A stretch of DNA of 23,224 bases. Source: Bacteroidales bacterium (GTDB lineage: Bacteria > Bacteroidota > Bacteroidia > Bacteroidales > JAAUTT01). A model generated the notes under the pieces. The model saw only the letters and a program-made list of their open reading frames with translations, ran no database searches and had not been told where the DNA came from. Below are positions 14,825 through 22,498 of the stretch, piece after piece. The position numbers and the translations under genes were made by a program. Position 1 is the stretch's first letter. The number at the start of each line of letters is the position of its first letter. The DNA is taken from contig JANXXY010000070.1 of NCBI GenBank assembly GCA_025350365.1, positions 1 to 23,224 of the forward strand, given 5' to 3'.

Positions 14825-16975
14825 ATGAAATTATTTACGATTTTTTTTCGAATTACAGTGTCCATAATAAGTGTTATTTTTATCTTGTCATTTATAAATT
14901 ATAGTTATGTTGACGAGGAAGTTACGAAAATTATTAGACAATTCACAAAATTTCACACGCAGTATCCACAACAAAAAATATACCTGCATACCGACAAGGA
15001 CAAATATATTTCAGGCGAAACCATTTGGTTAAAAGCATATTTAATGGATATGGCATCGCAACTTAGTGATACTGCCAGTAAAGAAATTTATATTGACCTC
15101 ATCGATTGTTCCCAAAAAGTAACCAGAACAATCATGGTCAAAAATAATAAGGGGTTTGCAAGCGGTGAAATATTGCTGAGCGACTCAATTCTGGAAGGAA
15201 ATTATCTGTTAAGAGCATATACCAATTGGATGCGAAATTTCAACAACGATTTTTTCTTCTCTAAAACTATCGTAATAAAAAATCCTAATTATGAAAATAT
15301 TATTACCTCCAAAAGTCTTCAAGCCATAAAAGATGATAATGAATCGTTGAAAAAAAGTGAAAAACAAATATCTCTGTCTTTTTTTCCAGAAGGTGGCTCA
15401 ATGATATGCGGATTATTAAACAATATTGCTTTTAAAATAGAGAATGATCTCGGGTATGGAATTGATGTGAATGGAAGCATCACCGATGATAAAGGTTCTA
15501 AAATTGTTGACTTAAAAAGTGTTCATCAAGGAATGGGAAACTTTGAGTTTACACCACAAGTTGGAAAAAACTATGTAGCTCAAATATCTATTGATGGAAA
15601 AAATAAAAAATTTAATTTACCAAAGGCACTTGATAAAGGTGTTCTTTTTAAAGTTGACGGATCTGAAAAAGATATTATAAGAATATTTATCCAATCCAAC
15701 AGAGAACCATCTGCCACTGCATCAAATGATGTAATTATTCTTGGTCAATCACATGGAAAAATTCTTTATATGTCCAAAGGATTTATCAACAAACCAATTA
15801 AATCATCCATCTCCAAAAAACTATTCCCGACAGGTATAGCTCAATTTACTATTTTTGATGGTAATGGAGAACCTCTATGCGAAAGGCTTATATTCATTAA
15901 TTCGCAAATACAGACTAAACTTGATTTAACTTCTGAAACAAGCGATGACGACATTTCATATCATCTTAAAATATCAACTCCTGCAGGTTTGTCTAAAAAA
16001 GGAAATTTGTCAATAGCCGTTACAGAACTATTGCCAAATCAAACCAACATGCCTTGGCAGAGCAACATTCTAAGCAATCTTCTCCTGACGTCCGATTTGA
16101 AGGGAAAAGTTGAGAATCCTCTTTACTATTTTAATCCGGCAAACACAGATGCTTTCCAGAAACTGGATTTGGTTATGTTGACACACGGTTGGAGACGATT
16201 TGCATGGAAGGAAATTTTAGCAAATAACTTTCCGAACCTGAGTTTTTCTTCTTTCGAAGGAATGGGAATAAGTGTTTCTCAAGAAACCAATAGTGCTTTG
16301 TTTTTCCCTACCATCAAAAATGAAGTATTTGATAAAGAAAAGATTAAAAATAACACGAAACAGGATCGCATTACAAATAAGTTAAGTGGTCCAAATATTT
16401 CTGCAAATTATTTTTATGTTGGCGAAAAAGCAAAAGGATACGGAAGCATTTTAGAGTTAATGAAAGGGTCTTTGCCTGGTGTTTCTGTTAGTGCAAATGG
16501 AATTACAATAATCGGAATGAGTTCCTTCAGATCTACAGAACCTCTAATAATGGAGGATGCCATGCCGACTTCATTTACCAGTCTGTCGCAAATAAGGGCC
16601 AATGATATTGAATCCATTGAAGTATTAAAAGGTGCCGATGCAACTGTATATGGAGTCAGAGGTATGTACGGGGTAATTATTCTTCATACCCGCAAAGGCA
16701 ATCCGAAAGAGGATACACCAATTGCTCAGTCACAAAAAACATCGGCGCTTAAATTTCAAATAGCCAGAGAATTTTATGTGCCGCAAACTGCATCCTGGAA
16801 TTACAAACCAATGGATTTTAATATTCCCAGAACTGTATATTGGAAACCAACCATTATTACCGATTCCACCGGAGTGGCAACCGTAACTTTCAAGAACAAA
16901 ACCGATGTTGAAAAATATTCCATAACCATCGAAGGAATGACTTCTACGGGCGAAATAATTCATTATTACCAGTAA
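14825..16975 (+). CDS. Macroglobulin-like / TonB-plug envelope protein (paralogue 2, shortened)
   Basis: The 716-residue tandem paralogue of the preceding gene has the same signal-like start (about 8-26), MG2-like domain (QKIYLHTDKDKYISGETIWL) and second domain (LSFFPEGGSMICGLLNNIAF). It shares the ERLIFI and MLTHGWRRFAWKEIL segments. The carboxypeptidase-regulatory-like domain is absent: only about 60 residues separate FSSFEGMGIS from the plug, against about 145 in paralogue 1. The plug (about 536-625) is eroded: the usual LLDGVP is LIMEDAMPT, and the IRG segment reads IIGMSSF. IESIEVLKGADATVYGVRGMYGVI is kept. The last 42 shared residues are identical to paralogue 1, and nearly so at DNA level. 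It ends 7 bp from the convergent rprY stop. Probably co-transcribed with paralogue 1. Confidence 0.78.
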   Translation: MKLFTIFFRITVSIISVIFILSFINYSYVDEEVTKIIRQFTKFHTQYPQQKIYLHTDKDKYISGETIWLKAYLMDMASQLSDTASKEIYIDLIDCSQKVTRTIMVKNNKGFASGEILLSDSILEGNYLLRAYTNWMRNFNNDFFFSKTIVIKNPNYENIITSKSLQAIKDDNESLKKSEKQISLSFFPEGGSMICGLLNNIAFKIENDLGYGIDVNGSITDDKGSKIVDLKSVHQGMGNFEFTPQVGKNYVAQISIDGKNKKFNLPKALDKGVLFKVDGSEKDIIRIFIQSNREPSATASNDVIILGQSHGKILYMSKGFINKPIKSSISKKLFPTGIAQFTIFDGNGEPLCERLIFINSQIQTKLDLTSETSDDDISYHLKISTPAGLSKKGNLSIAVTELLPNQTNMPWQSNILSNLLLTSDLKGKVENPLYYFNPANTDAFQKLDLVMLTHGWRRFAWKEILANNFPNLSFSSFEGMGISVSQETNSALFFPTIKNEVFDKEKIKNNTKQDRITNKLSGPNISANYFYVGEKAKGYGSILELMKGSLPGVSVSANGITIIGMSSFRSTEPLIMEDAMPTSFTSLSQIRANDIESIEVLKGADATVYGVRGMYGVIILHTRKGNPKEDTPIAQSQKTSALKFQIAREFYVPQTASWNYKPMDFNIPRTVYWKPTIITDSTGVATVTFKNKTDVEKYSITIEGMTSTGEIIHYYQ

Positions 16976-16982
16976 TAGTGTT

Positions 16983-17672
16983 TTACAAAATTAACTTAAA
17001 CCCTTTCCCGTGAACGTTTAATATTTCAACGGCTGGTTCATCTTTAAGGTATTTGCGGAGTTTTGTGATATAGACGTCCATGCTGCGTGCATTAAAGTAA
17101 CTATCATCAATCCATATGGTTTTTAGAGCATAATTGCGCTCAAGTATATCGTTGATATTATCACAAAGAAGTTTTAAAAGTTCTGACTCTTTGGTTGTTA
17201 ATTTGTGCGAGTTTTCATCAGAGTTTAGTGATTGCTTTTGAACATCAAAGGTATATTTACCAAGTTTATACACGGTTTGCCCCGATAGTTTGGCATCGGA
17301 TTTTGTACGGCGTAAAATGGCTTCGATACGAAACAATAGTTCTTCCATACTAAAAGGCTTGGTAATATAATCGTCTCCACCCAACTTAAATCCATGCAAA
17401 ACATCATCCTTCAGAGATTTTGCAGTAAGAAAAATGATAGGGATCTCCTTGTTTGTTTCACGAATCTCTTTAGCTAGCGTAAATCCATCCTTAACAGGCA
17501 TCATTACATCAAGAATACAAAGGTCGTACAAATTGCTTTGAAAGCTCTTAAAAGCCTTATCTCCATCGGGGAATAATTCGGATTCGAAGTTCTTAGCCTT
17601 TAAATATTCCTTTAAAAGTATACCGAGATTTTCATCATCCTCAGCAAGTAATATCCGTAGTTTATTAATCAT
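16983..17672 (-). CDS. rprY: OmpR-family response regulator RprY
   Basis: The 229-residue regulator has a receiver domain (1-120) with acidic pocket E11-D12-D13, phospho-acceptor D55 (ILDVMMP), the switch Thr in IIFLTAKS and conserved Lys in DYITKPFS. Its winged-helix DNA-binding domain (about 135-229) has the usual LTTKESELLKLL, NARSMDVYITKLRKYL and VHGKGFKLIL. Sequence style and the partner match RprY of Bacteroides, a stress- and envelope-related regulator. It starts 3 bp after the rprX stop, so the two are translated from one mRNA. Its likely target is the TTAA decamer array at 19272-19311 upstream of rprX (inference). It is convergent with the macroglobulin/plug genes. Confidence 0.9.
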   Translation of the reverse strand: MINKLRILLAEDDENLGILLKEYLKAKNFESELFPDGDKAFKSFQSNLYDLCILDVMMPVKDGFTLAKEIRETNKEIPIIFLTAKSLKDDVLHGFKLGGDDYITKPFSMEELLFRIEAILRRTKSDAKLSGQTVYKLGKYTFDVQKQSLNSDENSHKLTTKESELLKLLCDNINDILERNYALKTIWIDDSYFNARSMDVYITKLRKYLKDEPAVEILNVHGKGFKLIL

Positions 17673-17675
17673 ATC

Positions 17676-19235
17676 TTATTCATTTTCTTTTGCTACCGGT
17701 ATAATTATTTCAAATTTGGTACCAACATTCGGTTCACTTTCGATAAATATTTTCCCGCTATGTTCCTCCACCACTTTTTTTACGTAGCTTAATCCTAACC
17801 CAAAACCTTTCACATTGTGCACATTACCTGTAGGAACACGATAAAATTTCTCAAATATTCGTTTCTGATTTTCTTTGCTAATTCCTATCCCCTTATCTTC
17901 AACAATAATGACAATTCCATTTTTTTTATTCATCGTACTAACCGAAATATATGGTTCTCCCTTGCAATATTTAATGGCATTATCAAGCAAGTTAAGCAGG
18001 ACATTGGCAAAATGAACTTCGTCGATATTCACAATAGAATATTGAGCATCGAAGTTTTTAATGATCTGTCCGTTCCGATTTTTTATCTGAATAATGAAAT
18101 TCCGCACCACATTATTCATCAATTCGTGAACATCGGTTCGACGAATATTTAAACCCATATTCCCCTTTTCGAAAATGGCAGCCTGCAATACCTTTTCTAC
18201 CTGATAACTTAGCCGCTTACTTTCATCAAGGATAACTTTCGACAAATGATCGATGTTTTTCATTGCGTTGGGAATGGTCTGATCGTGCAACATTTGTGAT
18301 GCTAGTGAAATGGTTGATATGGGTGTTTTTAGTTCGTGTGTCATGTTATTTACAAAATCGTTGCGTATTTCCGACAATTTCTTTTGACGCAACACAACAT
18401 AAATGGTGTAACCGAATGTAAACAATATTACTAGTGTGAGCAATACCGATGAAGCGCCCATGAATCCCAACGATTTCATTAAATAATTCACCTCGGTAGG
18501 AAAATACATCACTACCAAATTCGGAGTAGAAAACAAGTCATTGGAATTTAGACGGCCTGCATATAAATTAGATTTGGTTTTGTTTGTAAACGAAGTCGAT
18601 GCCATAACTGCATCCCGCTTATCATCAAGAACTGCAAATTCAAATGGGAGGGGTACGCCGTTATTATTTAATTCCGTTCGCATCAATTCCGTAAATGCTT
18701 TTGGTGTAATTCTTTCCTGAAATTTTAATGGAACTTTGCTTATATTACGGATAACCCTATCAATCAGCTCTTGTTTTTTAAAATTATTATTGGATATTTG
18801 ATTTTGAAGTTTTTGTTTTAATGATACATTCTGAGTTTGATATTCTGTATGAACCTCACTATACCAAATGGAATCCAATGTTCCTCCACTTTGCGATGTA
18901 ATGGTGACCTGGGCATTAAATTCTATTCCAGGCTGTGCATTATCAGCTTGGATATTCGATTTTTGTGAATGCTGGTTTAAATTCCCTGGTAATTCCTGAT
19001 TTTGCGTAATCATCATCACATTGTTTACGGAATCAATTCCCCTCAAAACCTGGTTCATAGCCTCATTTTGCTGCAAGAGTTCAGAAATACCACCAATGGT
19101 ATTGTTAACAGTTTGCCGGAACTGTTGTTCCTTAATCTGATATGCCTGTTTTATCCAAAGTCCCTGAACCAGAATAAGTCCGAGCACTCCGGCGCTAATA
19201 AGGCCCATTAATATAGAAATTCTTTTTTTCTTCAT
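17676..19235 (-). CDS. rprX: Sensor histidine kinase RprX
   Basis: The 519-residue inner-membrane kinase has TM1 (about 8-27), a Gln/Asn-rich periplasmic sensor of roughly 225 residues, TM2 (about 258-283), a HisKA domain with H300 in NNMTHELKTPIST, and an HATPase domain. In the latter the N box is NLLDNAIKY (415-423), the G1 box VEDKGIGI (445-452) and the G2 box GFGLGLSYVKK (477-487). All catalytic residues are present and the length is typical. The ATG at 19235 gives MKKKRISILMGLIS, positively charged before TM1. A perfect -7 box lies only 7 bp upstream, predicting an almost leaderless mRNA. It forms an operon with rprY. The sensed signal is not evident. Confidence 0.92.
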   Translation of the reverse strand: MKKKRISILMGLISAGVLGLILVQGLWIKQAYQIKEQQFRQTVNNTIGGISELLQQNEAMNQVLRGIDSVNNVMMITQNQELPGNLNQHSQKSNIQADNAQPGIEFNAQVTITSQSGGTLDSIWYSEVHTEYQTQNVSLKQKLQNQISNNNFKKQELIDRVIRNISKVPLKFQERITPKAFTELMRTELNNNGVPLPFEFAVLDDKRDAVMASTSFTNKTKSNLYAGRLNSNDLFSTPNLVVMYFPTEVNYLMKSLGFMGASSVLLTLVILFTFGYTIYVVLRQKKLSEIRNDFVNNMTHELKTPISTISLASQMLHDQTIPNAMKNIDHLSKVILDESKRLSYQVEKVLQAAIFEKGNMGLNIRRTDVHELMNNVVRNFIIQIKNRNGQIIKNFDAQYSIVNIDEVHFANVLLNLLDNAIKYCKGEPYISVSTMNKKNGIVIIVEDKGIGISKENQKRIFEKFYRVPTGNVHNVKGFGLGLSYVKKVVEEHSGKIFIESEPNVGTKFEIIIPVAKENE

Positions 19236-19242
19236 TTCATTA

Positions 19243-19250
19243 CAAAGATA
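19243..19250 (-). promoter_or_regulatory. rprXY promoter -7 box
   Basis: On the minus strand TATCTTTG is an exact TAnnTTTG match, identical to the tRNA-Arg -7 box. It ends 7 bp before the rprX ATG. A -33 TTG is not at ideal spacing (nearest at 19274-19276). The position implies a transcript with a very short or absent 5' leader. Confidence 0.5.
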
Positions 19251-19271
19251 ATAGCTCCTTCAAAGCCTTGT

Positions 19272-19311
19272 AACAATTTAACAATCTTTAACGTTCGTTA
19301 ATATTCGTTAA
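19272..19311 (-). promoter_or_regulatory. Four TTAA-led decamer direct repeats upstream of rprX (putative RprY operator)
   Basis: On the minus strand four contiguous 10-mers each begin with TTAA: TTAACGAATA, TTAACGAACG, TTAAAGATTG, TTAAATTGTT. A period of 10 bp places all units on one face of the helix, the arrangement used by OmpR-family dimers. The array ends about 20 bp upstream of the rprX -7 box, where an activator or autoregulator would bind. Assignment to RprY is inference. Confidence 0.5.
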
Positions 19312-19324
19312 CTTAAATATGGCG

Positions 19325-19332
19325 TAAGTTTG
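19325..19332 (+). promoter_or_regulatory. Possible + strand promoter -7 box divergent from rprX
   Basis: TAAGTTTG matches TAnnTTTG exactly on the + strand, 14 bp beyond the TTAA array. No gene follows on that strand, but a strong + oriented terminator lies at 19546-19572. The -33 region is poor (TTCG at 19304-19307). Confidence 0.3.
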
Positions 19333-19462
19333 CTTCATCAAAATATAACAATTTTTTACGCATTTAAAGCAAAAAATCAAAAGCTTAGTTATAGAGGAAT
19401 AGAAAAGAATTCCGATAAATAGAAAAATAGTAAATAGCTTTATAATAATTGGGGTCAAAAAA

Positions 19463-19506
19463 TAGTTTTAGTTATTCATAGTAGTAGTTTTAGTTATTCA
19501 TAGTAG
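19463..19506 (+). repeat. Perfect 22-bp tandem duplication
   Basis: Two adjoining identical 22-bp units (19463-19484, 19485-19506) begin TAGTTTTAGTTATT and end CATAGTAG. They are followed by a run of eight T. With only two copies and no spacer this is not a CRISPR array. It lies in the gene-free 340 bp between rprX and the acpP operon. Confidence 0.9.
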
Positions 19507-19545
19507 TTTTTTTTCATAGATTTTGGTTTAGTTGGTTAGTACAGG

Positions 19546-19572
19546 AAAGGCAATCGGGAGATTGCCTTTTTT
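19546..19572 (+). terminator. Intrinsic terminator, + orientation
   Basis: AAAGGCAATC (19546-19555) and GATTGCCTTT (19560-19569) form a perfect 10-bp stem with loop GGGA, followed by T to 19572. The T-run favours the + strand; on the minus strand the stem is followed only by CCTGT. No + strand gene is recognised upstream. It may also serve loosely as the end of the acpP operon, whose last stop codon is 4 bp away. Confidence 0.75.
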
Positions 19573-19575
19573 GTT

Positions 19576-19998
19576 TTAAAGAAGTCGGCTACGATTTTTT
19601 AAAAGCCCGAAATCAATCGGATAAATAGCAGAAACAAAAGGAATCGTTTTAACTTGAATTACCAATTGCTGTACTTGTGTTTTTTCAATAGAATCAATCA
19701 ATAAAAAAAAATCGATATTCTTATATTCTTCCAGAAGAAACCCATTATCACAGCGGTTTGAAATAAGCCGGTAGGTACGTGAATTCTCATCATCCTTGAA
19801 CACATATTGTGAAAATTCAAGTGTCTCTCCAAATTTCGAATTAAAAAAAGAGTGATTCTCAGTTTTACAAAAGCGAAAACCGAGGTGCTCATTTAAAGCC
19901 CATGAAATCCTATAATCGTTTTCGTGAGAAGAAATACTTAACAAAGAATACGATTGTTCAGATTCAGATGAAAGCTTATGAACATTTTTTTTGCTCAT
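19576..19998 (-). CDS. IPExxxVDY family protein
   Basis: The 140-residue cytoplasmic protein is placed in this Bacteroidota-specific family by position (directly after rnc) and by content. A short basic start leads to the conserved region ISWALNEHLGFRF, and the C-terminal half has LLEEYKNIDFFLLID, a degenerate version of the naming motif IPExxxVDY. It ends in IPFVSAIYPIDFGLLKNRSRLL. Its function is unknown. It is the last gene of the acpP-fabF-rnc unit, 18 bp after rnc, and has no signal peptide or membrane segment. Because the family motif is divergent, the assignment rests partly on gene order. Confidence 0.7.
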   Translation of the reverse strand: MSKKNVHKLSSESEQSYSLLSISSHENDYRISWALNEHLGFRFCKTENHSFFNSKFGETLEFSQYVFKDDENSRTYRLISNRCDNGFLLEEYKNIDFFLLIDSIEKTQVQQLVIQVKTIPFVSAIYPIDFGLLKNRSRLL

Positions 19999-20016
19999 GA
20001 AAGCTTTGTTTTATAA

Positions 20017-20784
20017 TTACCTGGAAAGAATAAATTCGTCGTTTACCGCAGATCCGTCAGTTATAACACTGTAAAATGCTTGTTCCGCTGCACTTTGCTC
20101 CGACTCTTTTTTTGATTTGCCGGAACCGGTACCGATTATCTCGTCGCAAATTTTTACATGCGAAATAAAGGAGGGGGCCTGTTCCATCTCGGTATATTCT
20201 TCAGCAGACTCGAAAGTAATCATTACTTTGGTTTTTTGTCCCCATTCGATTATCCGGCTTTTAAAGTCAGTTTCTTTGGATATCAATTCCTCAAGGTTCA
20301 CAAAATTCTTCAATACATAATTTATAATATATTTACGTGTCTTATTGAATCCTTTGTCTAGATAAATGGCTCCGATTAAGGCTTCAAAGGCATCACCATA
20401 AATATGTTTTTTGTGAATGTTTCGATTGGTGTTTGAAACTATTAAGTAGTCAATTCCAAGGTTACGGGCAAGCAGGTCGAGATTTGAGCGCTTAACAATT
20501 TTCGAGCGCATTTGGGTAAGAAACCCTTCTTTTTTACGGGGAAATTTTTTAAACAAATAATCGGCAATAACCGCGTCTAGAACAGCATCTCCAAGATATT
20601 CAAGTCGTTCGTTATTCACAATAGTACCATCAGAAAAAGATATCGATGCAGAACGATGCAGAAATGCAATTTCGTAAAGCTTTATCTTCCCCGGGGTAAT
20701 TTTAAGATGATTTTGCAATAGCAAATAAAACTTCTTATTGGGAGTAATGAGAAATTTTATAGGATTAATCAAATGCCGTATCAA
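20017..20784 (-). CDS. rnc: Ribonuclease III
   Basis: The 255-residue double-strand-specific endoribonuclease acts in rRNA and mRNA processing. The signature NERLEYLGDAVLD (58-70) carries E62 and D66. The second metal-site pair is D131 and E134 in GDAFEALIGAIYLD. A C-terminal dsRNA-binding domain (about 172-240) ends with GSGKSKKESEQSAAEQAF. The N-terminal 30 residues are longer than in E. coli, as usual in Bacteroidota. The start is a TTG (20784) 4 bp after the fabF stop; there is no in-frame ATG before the catalytic domain, so translational coupling to fabF is likely. Third gene of the acpP operon. Confidence 0.96.
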   Translation of the reverse strand: MIRHLINPIKFLITPNKKFYLLLQNHLKITPGKIKLYEIAFLHRSASISFSDGTIVNNERLEYLGDAVLDAVIADYLFKKFPRKKEGFLTQMRSKIVKRSNLDLLARNLGIDYLIVSNTNRNIHKKHIYGDAFEALIGAIYLDKGFNKTRKYIINYVLKNFVNLEELISKETDFKSRIIEWGQKTKVMITFESAEEYTEMEQAPSFISHVKICDEIIGTGSGKSKKESEQSAAEQAFYSVITDGSAVNDEFILSR

Positions 20785-20788
20785 AATA

Positions 20789-22039
20789 CTAAGCCAATTT
20801 TTTAAAGATTACCGATGTATTATGTCCGCCGAAACCAAACGTATTACTAACGGCATAATTAACAGTACGCTTTTGAGCTTTCATAAATGTAAAGTTCAGC
20901 GCATTATCAATCTCAGGATCGTCAGTAAAATGGTTAATGGTTGGAGGAATAATATCATTTTTAATTGTGAGAATTGCTGCTATTGCTTCTACCGCTCCGG
21001 CAGCTCCAAGGAGATGCCCGGTCATAGATTTGGTAGCACTGATATTCAGCTTATACGCATGTTCTCCAAAAATTCTTTTAATTGCCTTCAATTCGGCAAT
21101 ATCTCCAAGAGGAGTAGATGTACCATGAACATTGATATAATCAATATCCGTAGTTTTTAAGTTAGCATCTTCCAACGCGTTGGTCAAAACTCGTGCGGCT
21201 CCATCACCTTCAGGATGTGGGGCTGTCATATGATATGCATCTGCAGACATACCTCCGCCAACAATTTCGGCATAAATGGTTGCTCCGCGAGCCATCGCAT
21301 GTTCATACTCTTCAACTATCAGAGCTCCTGACCCTTCGCCAATTACAAATCCATCGCGATCTTTATCAAACGGTCTCGACGCTGATTTATAATTATCGTT
21401 ATTGGTAGACAAGGCTTGTAAACTATTGAAACCACCTATGCCAGCTTCGTTAATCGCAGCTTCCGATCCTCCACAAATGAAGATATCAGCTTTGCCTAAA
21501 CGAATGTAATTGAATGCGTCAATAATAGCATTTGATGCAGAGGCACAAGCAGAAACTGTGCTAAAATTGGGCCCTTTAAATTCATATTTCATCGAAATAT
21601 GACCAGCCGCAATATCAGAAATCATTTTCGGAATAAAGAAAGGGCTGAAACGCGGAGTTCCATCTCCAGCGAAAAAGCCCTTTAATTCCTGGAAAAAAGT
21701 GTCAATGCCACCTATTCCCGACGCCCATATAACACCAGATTTATCCTTATTAATCTTATTCAGATCAAGTCCGGAATTTTTCATCGCCTCGTCAACAGCA
21801 ACCATAGCAAACATGGTATAGAGATCGAATTTCTTCGCCTCTTTGCGGTCGAAATAAGTATTGGGGTCAAAATTCTTTACCTCGCAAGCAAACCTTGTTT
21901 TAAATTTCGACGCATCAAAACGAGTAATGTGCTCTGAACCACTAACCCCATTGATCAAGCCATTCCAGTAATCCTGTAAATTGCTACCAATAGGAGTAAT
22001 AGCTCCTAGTCCTGTGACAACTGCTCGTTTTAATTGCAT
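20789..22039 (-). CDS. fabF: 3-oxoacyl-[acyl-carrier-protein] synthase II
   Basis: The 416-residue condensing enzyme elongates fatty acids in the cytoplasm by decarboxylative condensation of malonyl-ACP. The catalytic triad is intact: C165 in TVSACASASNA, H305 in NVHGTSTPLGD and H342 in TGHLLGAAGA, with conserved K337 in TKSMTG. The C-terminal NTFGFGGHN loop is present. It lies 23 bp downstream of acpP, the usual partner, and 4 bp upstream of rnc. Length and motifs are typical of FabF rather than FabB. Confidence 0.97.
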   Translation of the reverse strand: MQLKRAVVTGLGAITPIGSNLQDYWNGLINGVSGSEHITRFDASKFKTRFACEVKNFDPNTYFDRKEAKKFDLYTMFAMVAVDEAMKNSGLDLNKINKDKSGVIWASGIGGIDTFFQELKGFFAGDGTPRFSPFFIPKMISDIAAGHISMKYEFKGPNFSTVSACASASNAIIDAFNYIRLGKADIFICGGSEAAINEAGIGGFNSLQALSTNNDNYKSASRPFDKDRDGFVIGEGSGALIVEEYEHAMARGATIYAEIVGGGMSADAYHMTAPHPEGDGAARVLTNALEDANLKTTDIDYINVHGTSTPLGDIAELKAIKRIFGEHAYKLNISATKSMTGHLLGAAGAVEAIAAILTIKNDIIPPTINHFTDDPEIDNALNFTFMKAQKRTVNYAVSNTFGFGGHNTSVIFKKLA

Positions 22040-22062
22040 AAATAGTTCCCGGTTTAAAACAA

Positions 22063-22299
22063 TTACTTCACGTTGGCCTCAATATATTTAATTGCGTCGC
22101 CAACAGTTCCAATGTTTTCAGCTTGATCATCAGGGATACCAATGTTGAATTCCTTTTCAAACTCCATGATTAATTCAACAGTGTCAAGAGAATCGGCACC
22201 CAAGTCATTTGTGAAGCTTGCTTCTGGAGTCACTTCTGTTTCGTCCACACCTAACTTGTCCACGATGATAGCTTTTACTCTTGATGCAATATCAGACAT
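22063..22299 (-). CDS. acpP: Acyl carrier protein
   Basis: The 78-residue acidic protein carries growing acyl chains on a 4'-phosphopantetheine attached to S37 in the DLGADSLDTVELIM motif. The four-helix pattern and the C-terminal GTVGDAIKYIEANVK are standard. It is the first gene of acpP-fabF-rnc-IPExxxVDY, with a probable promoter -7 box at 22371-22378. It diverges from purN, a neighbourhood typical of Bacteroidota. Confidence 0.98.
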   Translation of the reverse strand: MSDIASRVKAIIVDKLGVDETEVTPEASFTNDLGADSLDTVELIMEFEKEFNIGIPDDQAENIGTVGDAIKYIEANVK

Positions 22300-22370
22300 A
22301 CTCTTAAAATTTAGTTAATTAATGATTTAAAACTGTAAAAATTTTAACTGTGCAAAGAAATGCATTTCTA

Positions 22371-22378
22371 CAAAATTA
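22371..22378 (-). promoter_or_regulatory. Putative acpP operon -7 box
   Basis: On the minus strand TAATTTTG matches TAnnTTTG exactly. The nearest TTG lies 15 bp upstream, shorter than ideal. The transcript would carry a 5' leader of about 65 nt before the acpP ATG. Confidence 0.4.
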
Positions 22379-22498
22379 TCAAACAAAAAAGTGCAATAGA
22401 TTGTATTTTTTTGAAAAATTTATGCTTTTTTTGTGTTTTGGTATTTATAACTTTTTGATTGTTAACAGCATCTTTTCAAACTATATTTTTATGTTTCT

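Noticed and set aside
19463..19506. CRISPR-like repeat
   Set aside because: Only two adjoining copies, no spacers and no cas genes.
19526..19572. D-arm-like string (GGTTTAGTTGGTTAG) before a terminator, suggesting a tRNA remnant
   Set aside because: No acceptor, anticodon or T stem can be assembled around it, so the resemblance is probably chance.
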